Assembly: GCA_021803035.1 (NCBI GenBank)
Contig: JAJZME010000047.1
Location: 1-64,000 of the forward strand
DNA: 64,000 nucleotides
Reading direction: 5' to 3'
DNA from: Acidobacteriota bacterium
GTDB lineage: Bacteria > Acidobacteriota > Terriglobia > Terriglobales > Acidobacteriaceae
The notes below the pieces were generated by a model. It worked only from the letters and a program-made list of their open reading frames with translations, made no database searches and was not told where the DNA came from. Positions 56,354 through 64,000 of this stretch are shown here, one piece after another. Made by a program: the position numbers and the translations under genes. Each line of letters begins with the position of its first letter. The stretch's first letter is position 1.

Positions 56354-56632
56354 ATGAGTCACAGCTGGAGGATGTCCATCAAGACAGCGGAATTATATCC
56401 GACGTCCTTGCACAAGTGGGAAGCCTTGGAAGTCTGGACGGCCCCGTTACGTTTACCTACGTTTACCATCGAAAACATAGAAACCGGCGAGACGCGCGAA
56501 GTGACAGCGTGGAATCGTCAGGAGGTTGGAGGGAGAATCGCGGACGGCATAGCAAGATCACCATGCAAGGCCCTCATTTTCGGTTCTCACCACTTCGCAG
56601 TTCGATCGGCTGATGAAGAAGCTCGCGCCTAA
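56354..56632 (+). CDS. Short ORF upstream of decayed toxin, possible antitoxin remnant
   Basis: This 92-residue frame (MSHSWRMSIKTAELYP...GRIADGIARSPCKAL) runs into the toxin-like sequence in another frame. No recognised domain is visible. It could be the broken antitoxin of the adjacent pseudogene or a chance frame. The first residue is uncertain: frames open from 56246. Confidence 0.25.
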   Translation: MSHSWRMSIKTAELYPTSLHKWEALEVWTAPLRLPTFTIENIETGETREVTAWNRQEVGGRIADGIARSPCKALIFGSHHFAVRSADEEARA

Positions 56633-56857
56633 GCACCCCGAGCTTGTGGGCCGATTCGAAGAGGCGATAGCGATCCTTTCAGCGGACCCTTAAAACAAGA
56701 GCCTCGGGCATCCGATAAAAAACTCGAAGGAGTTTCGGCCGGCGAGGGTCGGTACCGGCTCCGTTCGCGCCGGCCCCGGCTCCGCTACGACTACGACATT
56801 GGAGAGTCGGAAGTGGTGCTGCTTTATTGCGGGTTGCGTCGCGAGGATACGTATCGA
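56563..56857 (+). pseudogene. Decayed RelE/ParE-superfamily toxin
   Basis: Two out-of-frame pieces together resemble a RelE-like toxin. The first, TTSQFDRLMKKLAPKHPELV and on through LSADP, ends at a TAA at 56691. The second reads KKLEGVSAGEGRYRLRS and ends LLYCGLRREDTYR at 56854. They join at CCGATAAAAAACTC (56711-56724), where one base of an A-run appears lost. The start is also frameshifted: the frame opens at 56553 and the only nearby ATG (56563) is out of frame. It is a dead copy beside a live BrnT pair. Confidence 0.6.
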
Positions 56858-57016
56858 GCGCCGAGGCCCCCCATTGTTGCCTCCTTGAAGCTCTGGATCA
56901 TGCCCGATCTGAATATAACGCCGCGTCTACGCAAAGTTGCATAAAAAGCCCGAAAACAGCGGCGGAGCAGACGGCACAAACCACCCTTCCTCAAACGTCT
57001 AAAATCAGGATGAGCC

Positions 57017-60000
57017 ATGTCCGAATTCACACACTTGCATTTGCACACGGAGTACTCGCTGCTCGACGGGGCTTGTGACCTGACCAAGCTGGCCGAGCGG
57101 GTGGCGGCGATGGGACAGAAGGCCGTCGCCATGACGGACCACGGCAACATCTTTGGCGCGGTCCACTTCTTCAATGCGGCCAAGGCAGCCGGCGTCAAGC
57201 CCATCCTGGGGTGCGAGCTGTATGTGTGCAAGAACGAGGACCATCGCGCGCCGGCGCAGGGAGACGACTATAACCACCTGCTGGTGCTGGCCCAGGACGA
57301 GGAGGGCTACAGGAACCTGGTGCGCATCACCTCCGAGGCTTCGCTGCACGGCTTCTATCGCAAGCCGCGCATCAGCAAGCGCTACCTGGCCGAGCACGCC
57401 AGGGGGCTGATCGGCTTCTCCGGCTGCCTCAGCGGCGAGCTGTGCGAGGAGCTGATGGCCGGCCACTACGACAAGGCCAGGGCCGTGGCAACCCAGTACC
57501 AGGACATCTTCGGGCGCGGCAATTTCTACCTGGAGATTCAGGACCAGGGCTTGGAGCAGGAGCGGAAGATCCAGGCCGATCTCTTCCGGCTGGAACGAGA
57601 GCTGGAGATTCCGCTGGTGCTCACCAACGACTCGCACTACCTGTGCGGCGAGGACAGCCACGCGCACGACGTGATGCTGTGCGTGCAGACGGGCGCCAAG
57701 ATTCACGACACCGACCGCTTCCGCTTTGACAGCGACCAGTTTTTTGTGAAGAGCGCCGAGGAGATGGCGCGGCTGTTCCCGGACAATCCCGGCGTGCTGG
57801 CGCGCACCATGGAAGTGGCCGAGCGGTGCAACTTCAAGCTGCATCCGGTCGAAAATCCGTTCCCCGAGTTTGCCGTGCCGGACGGACACACCATCGACAG
57901 CTACTTCGAGCAGGTGTGCCGGCAGGGACTGAAGAAGCGGCTGGAGACATCCGTGCGGCAACTGGAGCTGCGGGGCGTGCGGCGCGCCCGGCCCGAAGAC
58001 TATGAGACCCGGCTCAACTACGAGATCGGGATCATCAAGCAGATGAAGTATTCGGGATATTTCCTGATTGTGTGGGACTTCATCAAGTACGCGCGCGATC
58101 ATGAGATTCCGGTGGGGCCGGGACGCGGCTCGGCGACGGGGTCGCTGGTGGCGTATGCGATGGAGATCACCAATATCGATCCCATGCAGAACGTGCTGCT
58201 GTTCGAACGGTTCCTCAATCCGGAGCGCGTGTCGATGCCCGATATCGACGTGGACTTCTGCATGAACCGGCGCGGCGAAGTGATCGACTACGTGACGCGC
58301 AAGTACGGGCGCGAGCAGGTGGCGCAGATCATCACCTTCAACACCATGGCGGCCAAGGCGGCGATCAAGGACTGCGGGCGGGCGATGGACATGCCGTATG
58401 GCGACGTGGACCGGATTGCGAAGCTGGTTCCGGCCACCGTGGGGATGACGCTGGACCGGGCGCTGGAAGAGAGTCCCGATTTGCGCAAGGCCTACGACAA
58501 CGACGCGCAGATCAAGGAGCTGATCGACACGGCGAAGAAGCTGGAAGGGCTGGTGCGCGGCGCGGGCGTGCACGCCTCGGCGGTGGTGATTGCGCCGCGG
58601 CCGCTGACCGAGCTGGTGCCGGTGAACCGGACCAAGAACGACGAAATTGTGACCGCCTACGACATGCTGGCCGTGGAGAAGATGGGCCTGCTGAAGATGG
58701 ACTTCCTGGGGCTGGCCACGCTGACGGTGATTACCGACGCGGTAAAGCTGATTGAGCAGACGCGCGGCGAAAAGCTGGACATCGAGGCAATCCCAATCGA
58801 CGATCCGGAGACGTTCGCGAAGGTGTTTCATACGGCGCTGACGTCGGGGGTGTTTCAGTTCGAGTCGTCGGGAATGCGGGACATTCTGCGGCGCTACAAA
58901 CCGGACACGGTGGAAGAGCTGACGCAGTTGAACGCGCTTTACCGGCCTGGGCCGATGGACATGATCGATGACTTCATCGAGCGCAAGTGGGGGCGCAAGA
59001 AGGTGGAGTATCTGCTGCCGGCGCTGGAAGGAATCCTGAAGGACTCGCTGGGCGTGATCGTGTATCAGGAACAGGTGATGCGGATTGCGAACGTGCTGGC
59101 GAGCTACTCGCTGGGCGAAGCCGACCTGCTGCGGCGCGCGATGGGAAAAAAGAACGCGCAGGCGATGGCCGAACAGCGGGAGCGATTCGCGAAAGGCGCG
59201 GCGGAGCTGGGCCACGCGAAGGCTCCGGCGGAAGAGATCTTCGAGCAGATGGCGAAGTTCTCCGGCTACGGCTTCAACAAGTCGCACTCGGCGGCGTATG
59301 CGTGGGTAGCTTACCAGACGGCATATTTGAAGACGCACTATCCGGTGGAGTTCATGGCGGCGCTGCTGACCTCGGAAACATCGAAGCCGGACAATGTGGT
59401 GAAGTATATCGGCGAATGCCATGAGCTGGGCATACGCGTGGAACCACCGGACGTGCAGGTGAGCCGCGCGCAGTTTACGCCGCACATCACGGAATCGGGA
59501 GAGGCGATCCGCTTTGGGCTGGCCGCGGTGAAGAACGTGGGCGGCAATGCGATTGAGTCAATTCTGAAGGCGCGCGCGGAGGCCGGCGGGCGGTTCAAGA
59601 GCTTCTGGGAGTTCTGCGAAAAGGTCGATCTGCGGGTGATGAACAAGCGCGTGATTGAGTCGCTGATCAAGGCCGGCGCGCTGGACTCGCTGGGCAAGCG
59701 CGGGCAGCTTTGGGCCGCGGTGGACAAGGCGATCGAGCGCGCGCAAAAGGCGCAGAAGGACGCGGAGCAGGGACAGACGGGGCTATTCGGGCTGTTCGAT
59801 GAAACGCCGGCGCGCGGCGGGCGCAGCGGCGACGATCTTCCGCACGTAGCCGACTGGGAAGAGAGCGAACGGCTGGCTAACGAAAAAGAGGTGCTGGGAT
59901 TTTTCGTTTCCGGGCATCCGCTGGACAAGTATGCGGAGAAGATTCGCAATTTGCCGGGCGTGATTACAACGGCCGAAGCGCTGGAGCGCAAGCCGCCGGA

Positions 60001-60535
60001 GCGGCGCTGGGGCGGGCAGACCGATCCGGCGGACGAGATTCAGGTGGCCGGGATGCTCGTCGGCGTGCAGGTGCGAAAGAGCAAGAAGGATCAGAAGCTG
60101 TACGTGACCGGCGCGATCGAAGATACGACGGGAAAGATTGATGTGATCTGCTTTGCGCGGGACTACGAGCGGCTGCAGGCGCAGTTGCGCATTGAGGCGC
60201 CGGTGCTGGTGCGCGGCGTGCTGATGGGCGACGACGACGCGGCGTCGAAGATTGCGGTGAGCCAGGTACAGGCGCTGGAAGGCGTGCCGGTAAAGCTGCC
60301 CGAGGCGGTGCGCATCCGCATGAATCTGGACCGCGCCACCGAAGAGATGTTTGCCGCGCTGAAGGGCGCCGCCGATGCCGCGCCGGGGCCGGGCAAGGTG
60401 ATGCTGCACCTGAAAAAAGAGGGTGAGTACGAAGTGATTCTGGAGCCGGAAGGCATGAGCGTAGCGGCCGACCGCGGCTGGATGGAACGCGTGGAGGAAT
60501 TGCTGGGCAAAGGCGCCGTGCAGGCGCTGGGGTAA
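57017..60535 (+). CDS. dnaE: DNA polymerase III subunit alpha
   Basis: This 1172-residue replicative polymerase begins with a PHP domain (HLHLHTEYSLLDGA at 6-19). It continues into the Pol III catalytic palm with PDIDVDF (about 409-415) and QEQVMRIANV. A helix-hairpin-helix and an OB-fold (IQVAGMLVGVQVRKSK, about 1010) come near the C-terminus. The histidines of HLHLHTE and the later DHGN motif are intact, so metal binding or proofreading by the PHP domain is possible. The ATG at 57017 is preceded by AGGATGA. It is a DnaE1-type enzyme by length and layout; no imuB or other partner is in the window. Confidence 0.96.
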   Translation: MSEFTHLHLHTEYSLLDGACDLTKLAERVAAMGQKAVAMTDHGNIFGAVHFFNAAKAAGVKPILGCELYVCKNEDHRAPAQGDDYNHLLVLAQDEEGYRNLVRITSEASLHGFYRKPRISKRYLAEHARGLIGFSGCLSGELCEELMAGHYDKARAVATQYQDIFGRGNFYLEIQDQGLEQERKIQADLFRLERELEIPLVLTNDSHYLCGEDSHAHDVMLCVQTGAKIHDTDRFRFDSDQFFVKSAEEMARLFPDNPGVLARTMEVAERCNFKLHPVENPFPEFAVPDGHTIDSYFEQVCRQGLKKRLETSVRQLELRGVRRARPEDYETRLNYEIGIIKQMKYSGYFLIVWDFIKYARDHEIPVGPGRGSATGSLVAYAMEITNIDPMQNVLLFERFLNPERVSMPDIDVDFCMNRRGEVIDYVTRKYGREQVAQIITFNTMAAKAAIKDCGRAMDMPYGDVDRIAKLVPATVGMTLDRALEESPDLRKAYDNDAQIKELIDTAKKLEGLVRGAGVHASAVVIAPRPLTELVPVNRTKNDEIVTAYDMLAVEKMGLLKMDFLGLATLTVITDAVKLIEQTRGEKLDIEAIPIDDPETFAKVFHTALTSGVFQFESSGMRDILRRYKPDTVEELTQLNALYRPGPMDMIDDFIERKWGRKKVEYLLPALEGILKDSLGVIVYQEQVMRIANVLASYSLGEADLLRRAMGKKNAQAMAEQRERFAKGAAELGHAKAPAEEIFEQMAKFSGYGFNKSHSAAYAWVAYQTAYLKTHYPVEFMAALLTSETSKPDNVVKYIGECHELGIRVEPPDVQVSRAQFTPHITESGEAIRFGLAAVKNVGGNAIESILKARAEAGGRFKSFWEFCEKVDLRVMNKRVIESLIKAGALDSLGKRGQLWAAVDKAIERAQKAQKDAEQGQTGLFGLFDETPARGGRSGDDLPHVADWEESERLANEKEVLGFFVSGHPLDKYAEKIRNLPGVITTAEALERKPPERRWGGQTDPADEIQVAGMLVGVQVRKSKKDQKLYVTGAIEDTTGKIDVICFARDYERLQAQLRIEAPVLVRGVLMGDDDAASKIAVSQVQALEGVPVKLPEAVRIRMNLDRATEEMFAALKGAADAAPGPGKVMLHLKKEGEYEVILEPEGMSVAADRGWMERVEELLGKGAVQALG

Positions 60536-60597
60536 GGCGACCGCGCAGATGCTTGTGTTGAATTTCGTTCAGCCGCATGACACCGCAAGGAGAAAAG

Positions 60598-61572
60598 ATG
60601 CTCTATCGCCGGCTTGGCCGTGGGCCACTCGAAGTTTCCGGACTTAGTTTTGGAACCTGGCTGACCGTGGCCGGCGGCATCGGGCGTGAGCAGGCGATTC
60701 GCTGCATTCATGCGGCGGTGGACTGCGGCATCACGCTCTTCGACACGGCCAACCAGTATGGCGCGGGCGAGGCGGAGCGGGTGCTGGGCGAGGCGCTGCG
60801 CAGTTATCCGCGCGATAAGTACCTGCTCGCCACAAAGCTCTATTTTCCCGTGGGCGACGAGCCGGATCACGGGCTGTCTGCCGCGCAGATTGAGAAGCAG
60901 TTGAACCGCTCGCTGGAGCGGCTGGGCGTGGAGACCATCGACCTCTACCAATGCCACCGCTTCGACAAGGAAGCGCCGCTGGAAGAGACGCTGGCGGCGC
61001 TGGACCGGGCCGTGAAAGCAGGCAAAGTGCGGGCCATTGGCTTCAGCGAGTGGACGGCGGAGCAGATTGATGCGGCGGCGGCCATTGCCGGGACGAACGG
61101 CCTGATTCCCTTCTCTGCCAGCCAGCCGCAGTACTCCATGCTGTGGCGCAAGCCGGAAGCAAAGGTCTTCGCGGCGTGTGCGCGGCACGGCATTGGGAAC
61201 CTGGCGTTTTCGCCGCTGGCGCACGGCGTGCTGACGGGCAAGTATGCGCCGGGCCAACCGCCTCCGCCGGGAAGCCGTGCGGCCAGCGAGGAAATGAACC
61301 GCTTCATGGAGACGGCGGGCCGCCATTACCGCTCCGATTATCTTTTGCAGGCCGTCGCCCAACTGAAGCCGATTGCCGCGGATCTTGGCTTGACAATGGT
61401 GGAGATGGCACTGGCCTGGGTGCTGCGGCGGCCGGAGGTGGCTTCGGCCATCATCGGCGCCTCGCGGCCGGAGCAGGTGGAGGCCAATGTGCGCGCGGCG
61501 GGCGTCAAGCTGCCCGAGGAGGCGCTGCGGCGGATCGATGAGGCCATTGGCAACGTGGTGGTGTGGGAGTGA
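60598..61572 (+). CDS. Aldo/keto reductase
   Basis: This 324-residue NADPH-dependent reductase has a TIM-barrel fold of the potassium-channel beta-subunit-like type. The catalytic tetrad is visible in part: D in LFDTANQYGAG with Y, K in LATKLYF and H in YQCHRFD. AIIGASRPEQVEANV near the C-terminus binds cofactor. The start at 60598 is preferred over 60577 because AAGGAGAAAAG lies directly before it. The substrate is unknown. It sits 62 bases after dnaE and may form a transcript with it. Confidence 0.9.
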   Translation: MLYRRLGRGPLEVSGLSFGTWLTVAGGIGREQAIRCIHAAVDCGITLFDTANQYGAGEAERVLGEALRSYPRDKYLLATKLYFPVGDEPDHGLSAAQIEKQLNRSLERLGVETIDLYQCHRFDKEAPLEETLAALDRAVKAGKVRAIGFSEWTAEQIDAAAAIAGTNGLIPFSASQPQYSMLWRKPEAKVFAACARHGIGNLAFSPLAHGVLTGKYAPGQPPPPGSRAASEEMNRFMETAGRHYRSDYLLQAVAQLKPIAADLGLTMVEMALAWVLRRPEVASAIIGASRPEQVEANVRAAGVKLPEEALRRIDEAIGNVVVWE

Positions 61573-61745
61573 GTTCTCGCCATCAAGCCGCGCCCACACG
61601 CGGCGACGGCGGCACGGCGCATCGCGGCATCTGGCGCATGAAGCTCTCGCCGCCTGAATCCGCTTGAAAGAATGCCTTAAAATGTAGATTGCATTGCCTG
61701 ACAATTTGCCTGCATTCGGGGTGAGTTGCAGACGGGCGACCCACC

Positions 61746-63893
61746 ATGACCGAACAGGCTCCGACAGCAAACCGCTACTATCTGACCACGCCCATCTACT
61801 ACGTGAATGCGCGGCCGCACCTGGGGCACGCCTACTCCACCATCGTGTGCGACGCCATTGCGCGGCGCAAGCGGGCGCTGGGCGTGGAGACGCGCTTCCT
61901 GACCGGCACCGACGAGCACGGGCAGAAGATCGAGCGCTCAGCTAAGCTGGCCGGATGCACGCCGCGGGAGTTTGCCGACACCATTGCCGGCGAGTTTCGC
62001 GGGCTTTGGGACCGGCTGGGCATCAGCTACGACGACTTCATCCGCACCACCGAGGAACGGCACAAACGCGGCGTGCAGCATCTGTTCGCCAAGCTGCGCG
62101 AACGCGGCTTCATTTACAAGGGACGGTACACGGGCCAATATTGCGTCTCCTGCGAAGCCTACGTGGACGGGCCGCCGGGCACGCTCTGCCCCGACTGCGG
62201 CCGGCCCACGGAAACCGTGAGCGAGGAAAACTACTACTTCAAGCTCTCGGCCTTCGAGCGCAGGCTGCTGGAGTTTTACGAAGAAAACCCCGAGTTCATG
62301 GGGCCGGAGTCGACGCGGCGCGAGGTGATCTCGTTTGTGCGCGGCGGATTGCGCGACCTGTCGGTGAGCCGCACCAGTTTTTCCTGGGGCATTCCCGTGC
62401 CCGGCGACGAAAAGCATGTGATCTACGTATGGCTGGACGCGCTGGCCAACTACATCACCGCGCTCGGCTACGGTTCGGACAAGCCCGAAGACAAGGCGCG
62501 CTTCGCAAAATTCTGGCCCGCGGACATGCACCTCATCGGCAAGGAGATCAGCCGCTTCCACTGCGTCTACTGGCCGGCATTCCTCATGGCGGCCGGCGTT
62601 GAGCCGCCCAGATCAGTGCGCGCCAACGGCTGGCTGCTCTTCGACCAGGGCAAGATGTCGAAGTCGCGGGGCAACATTGTGCGCGCCGAAACCGTGGACG
62701 AGGTGCTGGGCGCCGACGCCTTGCGCTATTTCCTGCTGCGCGAGATTCCCTTCGGCCAGGACGGCAACTTCAGCTTCGATGCGCTGGTGCAGCGCTACAA
62801 CGGCGACCTGGCCAACGGCTACGGCAACCTGGTGAGCCGCGTCGTGAACATGGTGCACAAGTACTTCGGTGGCGTCTTGCCGGAAGCAGGAGCTGCGACC
62901 GAGGCTGAGACGGCGCTGCGCGCGCACGCCGAGGCCGCCATCGCCGCCTTCGGTCCTGCATTCGATGCATTGAACTTCTCCGATGCGTTGAAGGCTCTTT
63001 GGGGCCTGGTGGCCGCAACCGACATCTACCTGACCGCCAATGCGCCGTGGAAGAAACCCGCCGGCCGTGCGGATGCAGATCACGAAGCGCTGCAAGCGCG
63101 GGTGCTGGCGACCGCAGCCGAGTCCATCCGCATCATCACCGCGCTTGCGTATCCCATCCTGCCCGATGCGGCGGCCAAAGTCTGGCGCCAGCTTGGGCTG
63201 GGAGAGATCAGCGAAGCGGCGCGGCAGGCATTTTTGACCAATCTTGCGTGGGGCGGCCTGAAAGCCGGCACCAGGTTCGGCGAGCCGGCGCCGCTGTTCC
63301 CGCGCGCGGAAAAGGACGCAATCGAACGTATGCAGAATCTTGAGGACGCAAACAATCGCAGCGCCGTGGAAGCAGCCGGCGGGCAAGCGCAGAATGAAAC
63401 CAAAGCCGCTCCGGCGGAAGTTGCAGCCGCCGCGCCCGCCAAGGCGCCTGTGCCTCTGGCTCCGCCAGCGCCATCGGTGGCAACTGCGGCTGCAGTTCCC
63501 GCACCTGCCGCCGCAGCTCCAGCCGCTGCCGCGCCTGCAACGCCCGCCGCGCAGCCTGAAGCGGCGCAGCACATTACCATCGACGACTTTGCCAAGGTGG
63601 AACTGCGCGTGGCCCAGGTGCTGGTGGCCGAGCGCGTGCCCAAGGCCGACAAGCTGCTGCGCCTGGAGGTGGATCTGGGCTACGAGAAGCGGCAGATTCT
63701 GGCCGGCATTGCCCAGTATTACGAGCCGGAAAAGCTGATCGGGCGGAAGATTGTCGTCGTGGCCAATCTGGCGCCGCGCAAGATGCGCGGTCTGGAGTCG
63801 AACGGCATGCTGCTGGCGGCTTCGCTGGAAGGCGGCGCGCCCGTGCTGACCGGATTCCTGGAAGACGTGCCGCTGGGGGCGCGGCTGAAGTAA
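61746..63893 (+). CDS. metG: Methionine-tRNA ligase
   Basis: This 715-residue class I synthetase charges tRNA-Met. The HIGH-type motif is HLGH at 25-28 and KMSKS lies near 303. Zinc-knuckle cysteines CVSC...CPDC fall near 134-155. The anticodon-binding helices follow. After an alanine- and proline-rich linker (about residues 555-605) there is a C-terminal EMAP/Trbp111-type tRNA-binding domain (DDFAKVELRVAQVL to GAPVLTGFLEDVPLGARLK). No T-box or riboswitch leader is apparent upstream. Confidence 0.96.
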   Translation: MTEQAPTANRYYLTTPIYYVNARPHLGHAYSTIVCDAIARRKRALGVETRFLTGTDEHGQKIERSAKLAGCTPREFADTIAGEFRGLWDRLGISYDDFIRTTEERHKRGVQHLFAKLRERGFIYKGRYTGQYCVSCEAYVDGPPGTLCPDCGRPTETVSEENYYFKLSAFERRLLEFYEENPEFMGPESTRREVISFVRGGLRDLSVSRTSFSWGIPVPGDEKHVIYVWLDALANYITALGYGSDKPEDKARFAKFWPADMHLIGKEISRFHCVYWPAFLMAAGVEPPRSVRANGWLLFDQGKMSKSRGNIVRAETVDEVLGADALRYFLLREIPFGQDGNFSFDALVQRYNGDLANGYGNLVSRVVNMVHKYFGGVLPEAGAATEAETALRAHAEAAIAAFGPAFDALNFSDALKALWGLVAATDIYLTANAPWKKPAGRADADHEALQARVLATAAESIRIITALAYPILPDAAAKVWRQLGLGEISEAARQAFLTNLAWGGLKAGTRFGEPAPLFPRAEKDAIERMQNLEDANNRSAVEAAGGQAQNETKAAPAEVAAAAPAKAPVPLAPPAPSVATAAAVPAPAAAAPAAAAPATPAAQPEAAQHITIDDFAKVELRVAQVLVAERVPKADKLLRLEVDLGYEKRQILAGIAQYYEPEKLIGRKIVVVANLAPRKMRGLESNGMLLAASLEGGAPVLTGFLEDVPLGARLK

Positions 63894-63973
63894 CGATTGC
63901 GCTGGGGTTTGGCAAAGCCGCTTTGTTCCCCTGGATTGGCTGCGGCTTTGCATTGCGCGCCGGAGGTTTCTGT

Positions 63974-64000
63974 TTGCTCATCGATTCCCACGCTCACCTG
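63974..64000 (+). CDS. tatD: TatD-family deoxyribonuclease, N-terminal start (partial)
   Basis: The window ends after nine codons reading (M)LIDSHAHL from a TTG start, with GGAGG about 7 bases upstream. DSHAHL is the metal-binding start of TatD-type nucleases. The rest is outside the window, so the assignment rests on this motif and the metG neighbour; tatD often follows metG. Confidence 0.6.

Overview
The window looks like a chromosomal segment of an acidobacterium (phylum Acidobacteriota, probably the Terriglobia/Acidobacteriaceae side). The base composition is GC-rich. The accessory genes belong to families expanded in that phylum: two VWFA-related secreted proteins, a TIGR03435-type protein, two Oar-like TonB-dependent receptors with a carboxypeptidase-like N-terminal domain, and a membrane protein with a DNA-binding-like head. 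No rRNA, CRISPR array, prophage or intact insertion sequence is visible. This assignment rests on family knowledge, not on a search.

Layout. 0.5-4.8 kb: VWFA protein, then rpsO and pnp with a clear terminator. 4.9-12.5 kb: a membrane diguanylate cyclase, an orphan GvpF/L-type gas vesicle protein, an asparagine synthetase, a coupled fkbM-threonine aldolase pair and a secreted protein. 12.6-18.8 kb: an STN-like secreted protein, uvrA, a CPBP protease and pyrE. 18.8-25.8 kb: a large flavoprotein, a secreted esterase-like hydrolase and a GH92 mannosidase. 26-26.5 kb: a transposase remnant. 26.5-38.8 kb: a TIGR03435/TonB receptor/VWFA operon, then a membrane regulator divergent from a second TonB receptor. 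39.2-44.6 kb: an electron-transfer operon. 44.9-47 kb: a tRNA-Met-like remnant with terminators and an MmgE/PrpD protein. 48-55.4 kb: an EF-G paralogue, purF and purL. 55.6-56.9 kb: a BrnT toxin/HTH antitoxin pair and a decayed toxin. 57-64 kb: dnaE, an aldo/keto reductase, metG and the first codons of a tatD-like gene.

The most notable system is the minus-strand operon at 39.2-44.3 kb. It encodes, in order, a small membrane ORF, a Cyc2-like outer-membrane cytochrome-porin (one CxxCH heme at the N-terminus of a predicted beta barrel), a twin-arginine Rieske iron-sulfur protein, and a cytochrome b carrying five C-terminal mono-heme cytochrome c domains. Upstream lie two perfect TGTGA-N6-TCACA sites 52 bp apart. 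They are centred about -42.5 and -94.5 from a start inferred from a TAGTAT box, which is the geometry of CRP-dependent tandem-site promoters. My reading is an electron conduit from the cell surface through a b6-type quinone-cytochrome complex whose soluble cytochromes are fused to cytochrome b. Whether the donor is Fe(II) or something else cannot be told from sequence.
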